Source of the DNA: Streptomyces sioyaensis
GTDB lineage: Bacteria; Actinomycetota; Actinomycetes; Streptomycetales; Streptomycetaceae
DNA length: 64,000 nt
Assembly (NCBI RefSeq): GCF_004122735.1
Contig: NZ_SDIF01000020.1
Location: forward strand, 1 to 64,000
Reading direction: 5' to 3'
The notes beneath the pieces were generated by a model that saw nothing but the letters and a program-made list of their open reading frames with translations, searched no databases and had not been told where the DNA came from. The position numbers were made by a program, and so were the translations under genes. Every line of letters begins with the position of its first letter. Positions within the stretch are counted from its first letter, which is position 1. This document shows positions 1 through 8,244 of this stretch, piece by piece.

Positions 1-134
1 CCCGTCCCCCGGACCGGTTCCTGTCCGCCGGACCGGTTCCTGTTCCCCCGGACGGGATCCGGTCCGGGGGGACGGGCTCCCGTCCGGGGGAACAGGAACC
101 GGTCCGGCGGACAGGAACCGGTCCGGGGGACGGG
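1..134. repeat. 57-bp perfect inverted repeat with 20-base loop
   Basis: Bases 1-57 are the exact reverse complement of 78-134; the spacer is 58-77. Each arm itself holds two direct copies of GGACCGGTTCCTGT (11-24 and 30-43 in the left arm), so several alternative hairpins can form. The left arm may continue beyond the window. The arms are far longer than an ordinary terminator. The structure could be a strong bidirectional terminator for an unseen upstream gene, or a mobile repeat; the sequence alone does not decide. Confidence 0.9.
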
Positions 135-285
135 AGCCGAACTCTACTGACCGGTCGGACGGCCCCCGCCCGCGGGGAGCCTCCACCGCACCACACGCCC
201 CTTATTGCACATAGGTTGCACTTGCCTGCCACTTGCGCAATCGGCCTAATATGGGCCGCCGGGAACGAGAAGGGGTGGTCGGTCA

Positions 286-1356
286 GTGGGCTCACCGGTG
301 GTGCTGGGCATCGAGTCGTCCTGCGACGAGACGGGCGCCGGGCTGGTGCGCGACGGCCGGCTGCTCGGGCAGGCGCTCGCGTCGAGCATGGCCGAGCACA
401 CCCGGTTCGGCGGTGTGGTGCCGGAGATCGCCGCCCGCGCGCATGTGCACGCCCTGAACCCCGTCGTCCGCGGCGCCCTGGACGAGGCCGGGCTGCGGGC
501 CGCCGACATCGGGGCGGTCGCGGTGACCTGCGGCCCGGGGCTGTCCGGCGCGCTCCAGGTGGGGCTGGCCGGTGCCAAGTCCCTGGCGTACGCGCTGGGG
601 GTGCCGCTGTACGGCGTCCACCACCTCGCCGGGCACGTGGCCGCCGACACCCTCGCCCACGGCCCGCTGCCCGACCCCTGTGTGGTGCTGATCGTCTCCG
701 GCGGCCACACCTCACTGCTGCTCGTCCGCGACCTGGCCCGCGACCGCATCGTGCACCTCGGCGACACCCTGGACGACGCCGCCGGTGAGTGCTTCGACAA
801 GGTCGCCCGGGTCTTCGGGCTGCCGTACCCCGGCGGCCCGGCCATCGACCGGACAGCGCGCGCGGGGGATCCGTGCGCTGTCCCCTTCCCCCGCCCGCTC
901 ACCACCGGCCCGCCCGCGATGCGCTTCGCCTTCTCGTTCTCAGGGCTGAAGACCGCGGCGGCCCGGTGGGCGGAGCGCCATCGCGCCGCGGGCCGCCCGC
1001 TGCCGGTCGCCGACGGCGCGGCCGCACTCCAGGAGGCGGTCGCCGACGTCCTGACCCGCAAGGCGGTGGCCGCCTGCACCGAGCACGGGGTGCGGACGCT
1101 GGTCGTGGTGGGAGGGGTGGCCGCCAACTCACGGGTGCGGGCGCTGGCCCAGCAGCGCTGCGCGGCCGCCGGACTCACCCTGCGGGTCCCGCCGCCGCGG
1201 CTGTGCACGGACAACGGCGCGATGATCGCCGCGGTCGGCGACCTCCTCGTCCGCTCGGGCGCCGCACCGGCCCCACTGGACGTCTCGGTCGATCCGTCGG
1301 CACCACTGGAGTACGCGGCGCTGCATCCGGTGGGGCGGGGGGCGGCCGCGGTGTGA
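286..1356 (+). CDS. tsaD: TsaD-like tRNA threonylcarbamoyladenosine transferase
   Basis: This 356-aa Kae1/TsaD protein would transfer the threonylcarbamoyl group from TC-AMP to A37 of ANN-decoding tRNAs in the cytoplasm. Visible family motifs are GIESSCDET at residues 8-16, the metal-binding HHLAGH at 112-117 (His113 and His117), the GGH loop at 139-141, FSFSGLKTA near 216-224, GGVAAN at 276-281 and the metal ligand Asp309 in TDNG. The GTG start follows a GAGAAGGGG box. Streptomyces normally keep tsaD with tsaE, tsaB and rimI; none of these is here, so this may be a second copy. No key residue is missing, so it looks functional. Confidence 0.85.
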   Translation: MGSPVVLGIESSCDETGAGLVRDGRLLGQALASSMAEHTRFGGVVPEIAARAHVHALNPVVRGALDEAGLRAADIGAVAVTCGPGLSGALQVGLAGAKSLAYALGVPLYGVHHLAGHVAADTLAHGPLPDPCVVLIVSGGHTSLLLVRDLARDRIVHLGDTLDDAAGECFDKVARVFGLPYPGGPAIDRTARAGDPCAVPFPRPLTTGPPAMRFAFSFSGLKTAAARWAERHRAAGRPLPVADGAAALQEAVADVLTRKAVAACTEHGVRTLVVVGGVAANSRVRALAQQRCAAAGLTLRVPPPRLCTDNGAMIAAVGDLLVRSGAAPAPLDVSVDPSAPLEYAALHPVGRGAAAV

Positions 1357-1387
1357 CCTCGGGCGGTCCGTCGGCCGCCCCACCGCC

Positions 1388-1657
1388 TCACGTCAGCAGC
1401 GTGAGCAGGAACTGCCCCGCGAACAGGAACGACGCGCAGAAGCCGAGGACCGCCGGCAGCCACTGCCAGATGCCGCGCGGGGCGTCGAAGCAGGCCAGAT
1501 GGCCGAGGACGGCGAGCACGCCGGTCAGGGCGCCCAGCCAGAAGGGCAGGCCGTCGTGGTGGGTGTACAGGATGGCGACGGCGGCCAGCAGACCGAGCAC
1601 CGCCATGATCTGGCCCCTGCCGGGCGCGGGCCGCCGGGTCTCGCCCGTAGCGCTCAT
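1388..1657 (-). CDS. small integral membrane protein
   Basis: This 89-aa protein starts at the ATG at 1657; a longer in-frame extension to 1804 is Arg/Pro-rich and unlikely to be coding. After a short basic N-terminus there are three hydrophobic stretches (about residues 16-32, 36-52 and 62-88), so it should be a three-helix membrane protein. No catalytic motif is visible. It converges on the tsaD-like gene, with 31 bases between the stop codons, and diverges from the CDF transporter. The family is not recognised; function unknown. Confidence 0.6.
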   Translation of the reverse strand: MSATGETRRPAPGRGQIMAVLGLLAAVAILYTHHDGLPFWLGALTGVLAVLGHLACFDAPRGIWQWLPAVLGFCASFLFAGQFLLTLLT

Positions 1658-1798
1658 GCCGCCGGATGCTACCCGCGCCGGACGGGCCGCGGCCGTTGCC
1701 CCGCCGTACGGCGCCGGCCGCCCGGCCTCCGTTTCCCGCTCTCCCTCCCCCGCCTCCCGCACCGCTCTGACCAGGCACGATCGGCGGTTCGACGGTAA

Positions 1799-1810
1799 TG
1801 ACAACGGTCA
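1799..1810. promoter_or_regulatory. candidate operator TGAC-N4-GTCA before the CDF gene
   Basis: A TGAC-AACG-GTCA dyad lies 85 bases upstream of the cation-efflux start, in the gap shared with the divergent small membrane gene. Metal exporters are usually controlled by a metal-sensing repressor, so this is a reasonable operator candidate, but it does not match a box I can name. Confidence 0.3.
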
Positions 1811-1894
1811 CCGGTGCAGCCTTTGGATCTTTCGCCGAAGTGCGGTTTGCTTCCCAGGAGGAGCCAGTGGCAGCAAGCCAGGAGGGAGGCGTCC

Positions 1895-2914
1895 ATGACC
1901 GAGCACGCCCACGGCCAGGGGCACGACCACAGCCATGCACACGGAGTCTCGGCGGACGCCGACCGGCGCTGGCTGCGCGGCGCGCTCATCCTGCTCACCA
2001 GCTATCTGGCGATCGAGGTCGTCATCGGTGTGGTGGCACAGTCCCTGGCGCTGATCGCGGACGCCGCCCATATGCTCACCGACGCGGTCTCGATCGTGCT
2101 CGCCCTGATCGCGATGCGGCTGGCCGCGCGCCCGGCCCGCGGCGGGTACACGTACGGGCTCAAGCGCGCCGAGATCCTCTCCGCGCAGGCCAACGGCATC
2201 ACCCTGCTGCTGCTGTCGGTCTGGCTGGGGTACGAGGCGGTCCAGCGGCTGATCACGCCGCCCGCGGTGACCGGCGGACTGGTGCTGATCACCGCGCTGG
2301 CCGGGGTCGTGATCAACCTGATCTGCACCTGGATGCTGTCCCGGGCCAACCGCTCCAGCCTGAACGTCGAGGGCGCCTACCAGCACATCCTCACCGACCT
2401 GTTCGGGTTCGTCGCCACCGCCGTCTCCGGTCTGATCGTGCTGACGACGGGCTTCCGGCAGGCGGACGCGATCGCCTCGCTGGTGGTCGTGGCGCTGATG
2501 CTGCGGGCCGGTACGAGCCTGGTGCGCGAGTCCGGCCGGATCTTCCTGGAGGCCGCACCGGCCGGGGTCGACCCGGACGCGCTGGGCGATCACCTGTGCG
2601 CCGCTGACCAGGTCGTCGAGGTGCACGATCTGCACATCTGGCAGATCACGTCCGGGCAGCCGGCGCTGTCCGCGCACATCCTGGTGGAGCCGGGCGGTGA
2701 CTGCCACAAGGTCCGCCGCAGTCTGCAGGAGCTGCTGAGCGGGGAGTACGGCATCACCCATGCCACCCTCCAGGTCGATCACGTCGGCGAACAGGGCGCG
2801 CCCGACGACGTCCTGACCCTCGGCCCGCGGCCCGGCCCCGCCCCGGAGCAGCAGGCCGAACACTGCGCGGACGCCCACGGTCCGGTGCACCGGCCGGGGC
2901 CGCACACGCACTGA
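1895..2914 (+). CDS. cation diffusion facilitator (CzcD/ZitB-type) zinc exporter
   Basis: This 339-aa CDF protein is expected to export Zn2+ (or a similar divalent ion) in exchange for protons across the cytoplasmic membrane. The N-terminus is His-rich (HGQGHDHSHAHG). Six membrane helices follow, with metal-site signatures ADAAHMLTDA in helix 2 (His59, Asp63) and AYQHILTD in helix 5. The soluble C-terminal domain (about 210-310) has the CDF dimer fold pattern, and a further His-rich tail ends the protein. The ATG at 1895 follows a strong GGAGGGAGG box; the reading frame upstream of it is probably untranslated. The exact metal is inferred. Confidence 0.88.
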   Translation: MTEHAHGQGHDHSHAHGVSADADRRWLRGALILLTSYLAIEVVIGVVAQSLALIADAAHMLTDAVSIVLALIAMRLAARPARGGYTYGLKRAEILSAQANGITLLLLSVWLGYEAVQRLITPPAVTGGLVLITALAGVVINLICTWMLSRANRSSLNVEGAYQHILTDLFGFVATAVSGLIVLTTGFRQADAIASLVVVALMLRAGTSLVRESGRIFLEAAPAGVDPDALGDHLCAADQVVEVHDLHIWQITSGQPALSAHILVEPGGDCHKVRRSLQELLSGEYGITHATLQVDHVGEQGAPDDVLTLGPRPGPAPEQQAEHCADAHGPVHRPGPHTH

Positions 2915-2915
2915 G

Positions 2916-2933
2916 GGCCCGGTCGTACGGGCC
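2916..2933 (+). terminator. short hairpin after the CDF gene
   Basis: GGCCCG and CGGGCC form a 6-bp stem around GTCGTA, two bases past the CDF stop codon. There is no T-run, so termination strength is uncertain. Confidence 0.4.
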
Positions 2934-3038
2934 GCGTGCCCGGACGTCGCCCCGCTGCCGCCCCTCACTCGGGTGAACCCGGACCGGGGAGGGAGCCGTC
3001 TGCCGCCGGTGCGGCGGCCGCGATGCTCCGATGACGGC

Positions 3039-3644
3039 ATGAGAACCGCCGTTGTCTGCGCGCTGCTGTGCGCCGCCACGCTCCTCGGACCGTCCGCCGT
3101 CGCATCGGCCCCGCAGGCACCGCCGCCCGCCGTTTCGGTGTCGGTCGCGGTGACCGACGGCGTCGACGACACCGAGGCCGGCAAACGGCTCGACTACCGC
3201 ATCACGGTGCACAACCTGGGGCCCACCGACGTCCACCGGGCCCGCATCGAACAGGAGATGCCGGCCACCACGACCTCCGCCACCGCACCCGGCGGCACCG
3301 TCGAAGGGCGGGGCACCGGCGAGCAGAAGGTGATCTGGCGCTCCGACATCCCCGCGCACGACATCCAGGTGTTCACCGCCACCGCCGTGCTCGGCGACCG
3401 CACCGACCTCACCGCCACCGCGGCCCCCGGCAGCATGCGGGCCGCCGCGACGGTCTGCGTCTACGTCGGCGGATCCTTCGCGCCCACGGCCTGTTCGGGC
3501 GATCTCGACGACCTGCCGGAGACACACCCGGAGGGCGGGGGCGGCGACGGCTGGGTGTGGTGGGCGGTGGGCGCCGTGGCCGTCGCGCTGCTCGGGCCGG
3601 GTGTGGTGCGGGCGGTGCGGCGGCGGGCCGCGGCACAGCACTGA
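3039..3644 (+). CDS. secreted DUF11-type cell-surface protein
   Basis: This 201-aa protein has an N-terminal signal peptide (hydrophobic residues 3-22, likely cleavage after SAVASA), then one DUF11-like beta domain (about 30-135) with the typical 'RLDYRITVHNLGPTDV' opening. A Gly-rich linker, a C-terminal hydrophobic helix (about 169-190) and a basic RRR tail follow. The tail resembles a sortase sorting signal, but the pentapeptide is LPETH, lacking the final Gly of LPxTG or LAxTG. It may therefore simply be membrane-anchored. Start chosen because the signal peptide begins there. The role is probably structural or adhesive; this is inference. Confidence 0.7.
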   Translation: MRTAVVCALLCAATLLGPSAVASAPQAPPPAVSVSVAVTDGVDDTEAGKRLDYRITVHNLGPTDVHRARIEQEMPATTTSATAPGGTVEGRGTGEQKVIWRSDIPAHDIQVFTATAVLGDRTDLTATAAPGSMRAAATVCVYVGGSFAPTACSGDLDDLPETHPEGGGGDGWVWWAVGAVAVALLGPGVVRAVRRRAAAQH

Positions 3645-3809
3645 GCGCGGGCCGCGCGCCCGGTCACCCGTTGGCACCGGCCCCGCTCGCGGACGGCAGG
3701 AGTTCCCACTTGCCTGGGAGCAGGCCGCGGGGCGCGCCGGGCGGCACTCCCCCGGGCCCGACCGAGCCGAGGGACGCCGACCGGATTGCCGCCAGGAGGG
3801 ACCCCACCG

Positions 3810-4799
3810 ATGTCAGCGAGCGCACCCGTACGCCCGGGCGGGCGGGTGCCGGCGGGGGAGCCGCCACCGCGCGGGCCGCGGACGGCCTGGCGGGGCGTGG
3901 CCGGCGGGGTGCTGCTGCTGGTGGGGGTGGTGCTGCTGCCGCTGGGGCTGGCCGCCGTCCGGGCGCGCGCCGAGCTGACCGAGACCGACGGCTATGTGGC
4001 GGCGGTGGCGCCGCTGGCGGGAAACGCCGCCGTCCAGGAGGCGGTCGTCGGCGATGTGACGGACGGCGTGATGGCACATGTCCGGCTCGACGGGCTGCTC
4101 AAGGCCGTACCCCGCGCCGAACGCCCCGCGGTGCGCCGCCACTTCACCCGCGGCATCCGCGAGTACGTGACCCGGCAGGTGCGGCAGGTCGTCACCGGCC
4201 GCGGCTTCCCGGCGATGTGGAACGGGGTGCACCGCACCGCCCACCGGACCCTGGACGGCAGTCTGGCCGCACCCGGCCGCTCCTCGGTCACGCTCGATCT
4301 CACGCCCGTCGTGGAGCGGGTCAGACATCAGCTGTCCCACAACGGCGTGGGGCTCGACCTCGTGCGCCAGGTGCCGCGGGCCGGAGTGCAGATCGTGCTG
4401 CTGAAGGCCCCGGACGTGCCGCGTGTCCGGGCGGCCTACGACCTCGTGCACGCCGGGGCACGGCTGCTGCCGCCGGCCGCGGCGCTGTGTCTGGCCGGCG
4501 GGCTGGTGCTGGTACGGCGCCGGCGGCGGGCGCTGATCGGTGCCGGGGCGGGCTGTGCGGCGGCCGCCGCGCTGCTGGCCGTGGCGCTGGCGCTGATCCG
4601 CCGCCGCACCCTGGACGCGCTGCCGGCCATGGTCTCCCGGCCCGCCGCGGGCGCCTACGCCGACGCACTCACCGATCCGCTGCTCACCGGGGTCTGGCTG
4701 CTCATCGGCGCGGGCACCCTGACCGCCGCACTGGCCGCGGGCGGACCACCGGCGGCCCGGGCACTGCGCGCACGGCGGCTCGCCGCGCGTGCCGCATAA
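3810..4799 (+). CDS. integral membrane protein with large extracytoplasmic domain
   Basis: This 329-aa protein starts at the ATG at 3810 behind a clear CCAGGAGGG box. A Pro-rich cytoplasmic N-terminus leads to one helix (about 32-50). A soluble segment of roughly 160 residues follows, beginning ELTETDGYVAAVAPLAG, then three helices near the C-terminus and an Ala/Arg tail. Actinobacteria have conserved membrane proteins with this layout, but I cannot assign a function. It ends 16 bases before the convergent oxidoreductase gene. Confidence 0.65.
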   Translation: MSASAPVRPGGRVPAGEPPPRGPRTAWRGVAGGVLLLVGVVLLPLGLAAVRARAELTETDGYVAAVAPLAGNAAVQEAVVGDVTDGVMAHVRLDGLLKAVPRAERPAVRRHFTRGIREYVTRQVRQVVTGRGFPAMWNGVHRTAHRTLDGSLAAPGRSSVTLDLTPVVERVRHQLSHNGVGLDLVRQVPRAGVQIVLLKAPDVPRVRAAYDLVHAGARLLPPAAALCLAGGLVLVRRRRRALIGAGAGCAAAAALLAVALALIRRRTLDALPAMVSRPAAGAYADALTDPLLTGVWLLIGAGTLTAALAAGGPPAARALRARRLAARAA

Positions 4800-4815
4800 G
4801 CGTGGTGACCCGCGC

Positions 4816-5757
4816 TCAGATCGCCAGCACCGTCTTGCCCTGGGCCCGGCCGGTGCGGCTGGCCGCGAGGGCTTCCGGCGCCTCCTCCAGGGGGACCTCG
4901 CGGCCCACCAGGACCGTCAGCCGGCCCGCGTCGACCTGGCCGGCGAGGATCTCCAGCAGCTGCGGGGAGGGGCGGTTGACGAAGTTGAAGCCGCGGAGGT
5001 TGTGGTCGGTCAGCTCGTCCGCGTCGGCCGAGCCGATCAGCGAGACGGCGATCCCTCCGTCGCGTACGGTCCGGGTCAGCTTGGCGAAGTCCTCGGGGCC
5101 ACCGGTCATGTCGATCAGCACGTCGACACCGTCCGGATGGGCCGCCAGAACCTGGTCGGCGACCGACCCCGCGGTGTGGTCGACGGTCTCCGCGGCGCCC
5201 AGCGTGCGCATCAGCTCCGCTTTCGCCGGGCGCGCGGTGGCGATCACCTCGGCGCCGCGGCCGGCCGCGAGCTGGGTGGCGAAGGTGCCGACGCCGCCGG
5301 TCGCGCCGACGATCAGCACCCTTCTGCCCTCGCCGATCCGGGTCTCCTCCACCAGGTTGTACGCGGTCATGCCGGCCGTCGGCAGCGCCGCGGAGGTGGC
5401 ATAGGTGACGCTGCGGGCGGCGTGGGCGATGCGGTCCTCGTCGGCGAGGGCGAGTTCGCAGTACGAACCGCCGCCCTGCTGCGGCCGCTGGAACTGGCCG
5501 AACACCGCGTCGCCGATGGTGAACCGCCGTACCCCGGCGCCGATCGCGAGCACCTCGCCGGCCCCGTCCGTCCCCATGACCAGCGGGAAGGAGACCGGCA
5601 CGGCATCCCCGAACATCCCGTCGGCGATCTTCCAGTCGATGGGGTTGAGTCCGGCGGCGGCCAGCCGCACCAGGACCTCACCGGGCCCTGGGTCGGGCTG
5701 TGGCAGATCCATGAGCTGCGGCTGTTCACCGAATGCGCTGACTGCTACGGCTCTCAT
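4816..5757 (-). CDS. NADP-dependent zinc-less alcohol dehydrogenase / quinone oxidoreductase
   Basis: This 313-aa MDR-superfamily enzyme has the GroES-like N-terminal domain (GPGEVLVRLAAAGLNPIDWK, residues 24-43) and a Rossmann nucleotide-binding domain with the VGATGGVG glycine motif near residue 148. The structural zinc cysteines of classical alcohol dehydrogenases are absent, which places it in the quinone-oxidoreductase branch. Likely activity is NADPH-dependent reduction of a quinone or enone; the substrate is not predictable. Start ATG at 5757 follows GGAAGGG. It is divergent from the response regulator, and the long upstream reading frame is non-coding. Confidence 0.8.
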   Translation of the reverse strand: MRAVAVSAFGEQPQLMDLPQPDPGPGEVLVRLAAAGLNPIDWKIADGMFGDAVPVSFPLVMGTDGAGEVLAIGAGVRRFTIGDAVFGQFQRPQQGGGSYCELALADEDRIAHAARSVTYATSAALPTAGMTAYNLVEETRIGEGRRVLIVGATGGVGTFATQLAAGRGAEVIATARPAKAELMRTLGAAETVDHTAGSVADQVLAAHPDGVDVLIDMTGGPEDFAKLTRTVRDGGIAVSLIGSADADELTDHNLRGFNFVNRPSPQLLEILAGQVDAGRLTVLVGREVPLEEAPEALAASRTGRAQGKTVLAI

Positions 5758-6096
5758 GTGGCGTTCCCTTCCACCCTTCCGACCGGTGGCCGAAGTGGAT
5801 CGTAAGCACGCCGGTGGGGCCGGATGTGGCAGGAGGGGAGGCGGTGCGGCGGAAGCAACTCTTACGGCCCCCCGGGCAGGGGCCGCCTGGCCCCGGGCCC
5901 GATGACCGGGTGGCGCCGAGGGCCGCACCGCCCGTCCGGGCGGCCGGTCCGGGGGCCGGTCCGGGGGCGCGGCGCGGCCCGCGCCGGGGCCCGACGGGCC
6001 GCCGGGCGGACCCAGCGTGGTGAATTCCCCGGCCCGCGGGGTCGCGGCGGAGGAGGTTCCGGCAGCCGGACGCGCAGCTCGGGTACACATGACGCC
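5758..6096. other. divergent intergenic region with GC-rich direct repeat
   Basis: This 339-base gap separates the oxidoreductase and the response regulator. It holds two adjacent copies of a CCGGTCCGGGGGC unit near 5943-5971 and no convincing gene. A TACACAT element lies seven bases before the response-regulator ATG and could be its -10 box. Confidence 0.5.
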
Positions 6097-6810
6097 ATGC
6101 GCGTTCTGGTGGTGGAGGACGAGGAGTTCCTCGCGGACATGATCGTCTCGGGGCTGCGCCGTGCGGAGCTCACAGTGGACATCGCCCACAGCAGCCGCGC
6201 GGCGCTGGACAGGCTCCGGCGCGACGCCTACGACGTGCTCGTCCTGGACCGCGATCTGCCCGGTCTGCACGGTGACGAGGTCTTCCGGTACGTGGTGGAA
6301 CAGGGGCTGCCGACCCGGGTGTTGCAGCTCACCGCGGCCGGCCCGGCGCCCGGCCCCGACGGGCGCCGGGAGCCCGGCGCGGACGACCGGCTGACCAAGC
6401 CCTTCGCGTACGAGGCGCTGCGCGACCGGGTGCTGGCGCTGGGCCGGCGCGCCCGCTCCGACCGGCCGCCGGTGATCGAGCGGGCCGGGGTCCGCGTCGA
6501 CACCGGGCGCCGACTGGCCCTCCGCGACGGCCGGCCGCTGGCGCTGTCCCGCAAGGAGTTCGGCGTGCTGGAAGTGCTGCTGCGCGCCCAGGGCACGGTG
6601 GTCAGCGGCGACGAGCTGATCGAGGAGGTATGGGAGGAGCACCCCAGCTACCGCGCCAACTCCGTACGCGTCACGCTCGGCACCCTGCGCGCCAAGCTCG
6701 GCGACCCGCCGGTGATCGAGGCCGTGCCGGGCGCCGGGTACCGGATGGGCGACGGAGCGGAGCCGGGCGGTGGAGGGGAGCCGGAACCGACGGCGGGCGC
6801 CCGCGGCTGA
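6097..6810 (+). CDS. OmpR-type response regulator, orphan
   Basis: This 237-aa regulator has an N-terminal receiver (residues 1-115) with the acidic pair EDE near 7-9, the phospho-acceptor Asp in LVLDRDLPG (about residue 51) and the LTKPF lysine. A C-terminal winged helix (about 130-225) carries 'LALSRKEFGVLEVLL' and the 'VRVTLGTLRAKL' recognition helix. No sensor kinase gene is adjacent, so it is an orphan. The ATG at 6097 has no Shine-Dalgarno and sits just downstream of a -10-like TACACAT, suggesting a leaderless mRNA. It lies immediately upstream of the betaine transporter ATPase and could regulate it; that link is inference. Confidence 0.85.
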   Translation: MRVLVVEDEEFLADMIVSGLRRAELTVDIAHSSRAALDRLRRDAYDVLVLDRDLPGLHGDEVFRYVVEQGLPTRVLQLTAAGPAPGPDGRREPGADDRLTKPFAYEALRDRVLALGRRARSDRPPVIERAGVRVDTGRRLALRDGRPLALSRKEFGVLEVLLRAQGTVVSGDELIEEVWEEHPSYRANSVRVTLGTLRAKLGDPPVIEAVPGAGYRMGDGAEPGGGGEPEPTAGARG

Positions 6811-6926
6811 GCCGGTGCCCGGCTCCCGGCTGACGGTCCGTATTCCCGCCCCCGCTGACGGCCCTCGTCCCCACCCGATTGCGCGCATGACGGGTCGGGG
6901 CGCGGACCACGGGATTCAATGGCGCA

Positions 6927-8087
6927 ATGATCCGGTTCGACTCCGTCACCAAGCGCTACCCCGACGGGACCACCGCCGTTGACGGCCTCTCCTTCGAGGT
7001 CGGCGAGGGGGAGCTGGTGACGCTGGTCGGGCCGTCCGGCTGCGGCAAGACGACGACCATGATGATGGTCAACCGGCTGATCGACCCCACCCACGGCCGG
7101 ATCAGCGTCGACGGTGCCGACATCGCCGGCGTCGACCCGGTCCAGCTGCGCCGCCGGATGGGCTACGTCATCCAGCAGACCGGCCTCTTCCCGCATCGCA
7201 CCGTCCTCGACAACACCGCCACCGTGCCCGTTCTGACCGGCTGGAAGAAGGCCAAGGCACGCGAGCGGGCCGCCGAACTCCTGGACCTGGTCGGCCTGGA
7301 CCCGGGCGTCTACGGCTCGCGCTACCCCGAGCAGCTCTCCGGCGGCCAGCGCCAACGGGTCGGGGTGGCCCGTGCGCTCGCCGCCGACCCGCCGGTGCTG
7401 CTGATGGACGAGCCGTTCGGCGCGGTCGACCCGGTCGTCCGCGACCGGCTCCAGAAGGAGTTCCTGCGGCTCCAGGCGACCATGCACAAGACCGTGCTGC
7501 TGGTCACCCATGACATCGAGGAGGCCATCCGGCTCGGCGACCGGATCGCGGTCTACGGGACGGGCCGGATCGAGCAGTACGACACCCCCGCCAGCGTCCT
7601 CGGCGCCCCCGCCACCCCTTATGTCGCCGAATTCGTCGGCACCGACCGTGCGTTGAAGCAGCTCTCGGTCACCACCATCGACCGCGCCGACCTCGAACGT
7701 CCGCCGTTCGCCCGGCTCGACGAACCCGCCGCGGAGGCCATGACCCGGATGCGGACCGAGGGCGCCCGCTGGGCGGTGGTGCTCGACGAAGAGGGCGAAC
7801 TGCACGGCTGGGTGGGCACGGAGGAACTGGTGGGAGCGGCCGGCACGGTCGCCGGTCACGCCCGCCGGATGGAGGCCTGGGTACCGGTGACCGGCACCCT
7901 CAAGGACGCCTTCAGCGAGATGCTCAAGCACGACGCCGGCTGGATCGCGGTCCTGGACGGCCACCGCTTCCTGGGCGTCCTCACCCCGACCACACTCCAT
8001 GAGGCGCTGCGCCGCACGATCGGGGGCAGGGGCGAACGAGGCGTCCGGCGGGAGCGGGCCGAGGTGGATTCGGTGCCTACCCAGTGA
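6927..8087 (+). CDS. glycine betaine/choline-type ABC transporter ATPase (OpuCA/ProV family)
   Basis: This 386-aa ATPase energises osmoprotectant uptake at the inner face of the membrane. Motifs seen: Walker A GPSGCGKTT (residues 36-44), Q-loop in IQQTGLFPH, signature LSGGQRQR, Walker B LLMDEPFG and the H-loop THD. The C-terminal part (about 250-370) is a tandem CBS region, as in OpuCA-type ATPases, where it senses ionic strength. The binding-protein and permease genes lie downstream on the opposite strand, so the transporter is split into convergent units. No Shine-Dalgarno is obvious before the ATG. Confidence 0.88.
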   Translation: MIRFDSVTKRYPDGTTAVDGLSFEVGEGELVTLVGPSGCGKTTTMMMVNRLIDPTHGRISVDGADIAGVDPVQLRRRMGYVIQQTGLFPHRTVLDNTATVPVLTGWKKAKARERAAELLDLVGLDPGVYGSRYPEQLSGGQRQRVGVARALAADPPVLLMDEPFGAVDPVVRDRLQKEFLRLQATMHKTVLLVTHDIEEAIRLGDRIAVYGTGRIEQYDTPASVLGAPATPYVAEFVGTDRALKQLSVTTIDRADLERPPFARLDEPAAEAMTRMRTEGARWAVVLDEEGELHGWVGTEELVGAAGTVAGHARRMEAWVPVTGTLKDAFSEMLKHDAGWIAVLDGHRFLGVLTPTTLHEALRRTIGGRGERGVRRERAEVDSVPTQ

Positions 8088-8138
8088 GCGCGGCGGGGGC
8101 GTGGGGAGGAGCGGGAAGGGGCCGGGAAACCGCCGGGC

Positions 8139-8152
8139 GTTTCACGTGAAAC
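8139..8152. promoter_or_regulatory. parS site 1
   Basis: Perfect GTTTCACGTGAAAC palindrome, the Streptomyces ParB-binding sequence, in the gap between the convergent ATPase and binding-protein genes. Confidence 0.93.
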
Positions 8153-8207
8153 GTGCCGTGCCGTGCCGTGCCCACCGTGCCGTGCCCACCGTGCCGTACC
8201 CAGCCGT
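8152..8207. repeat. short tandem CCGTG / CCGTGCCCA repeat
   Basis: Immediately right of the parS site, the unit CCGTG repeats and expands into CCGTGCCCA copies. It looks like slippage-prone low-complexity DNA between two convergent stops. No coding potential is seen. Confidence 0.7.
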
Positions 8208-8244
8208 GCGTGCTGCTGCTGCCACCGCCCCCGTCGCCGCCCCC

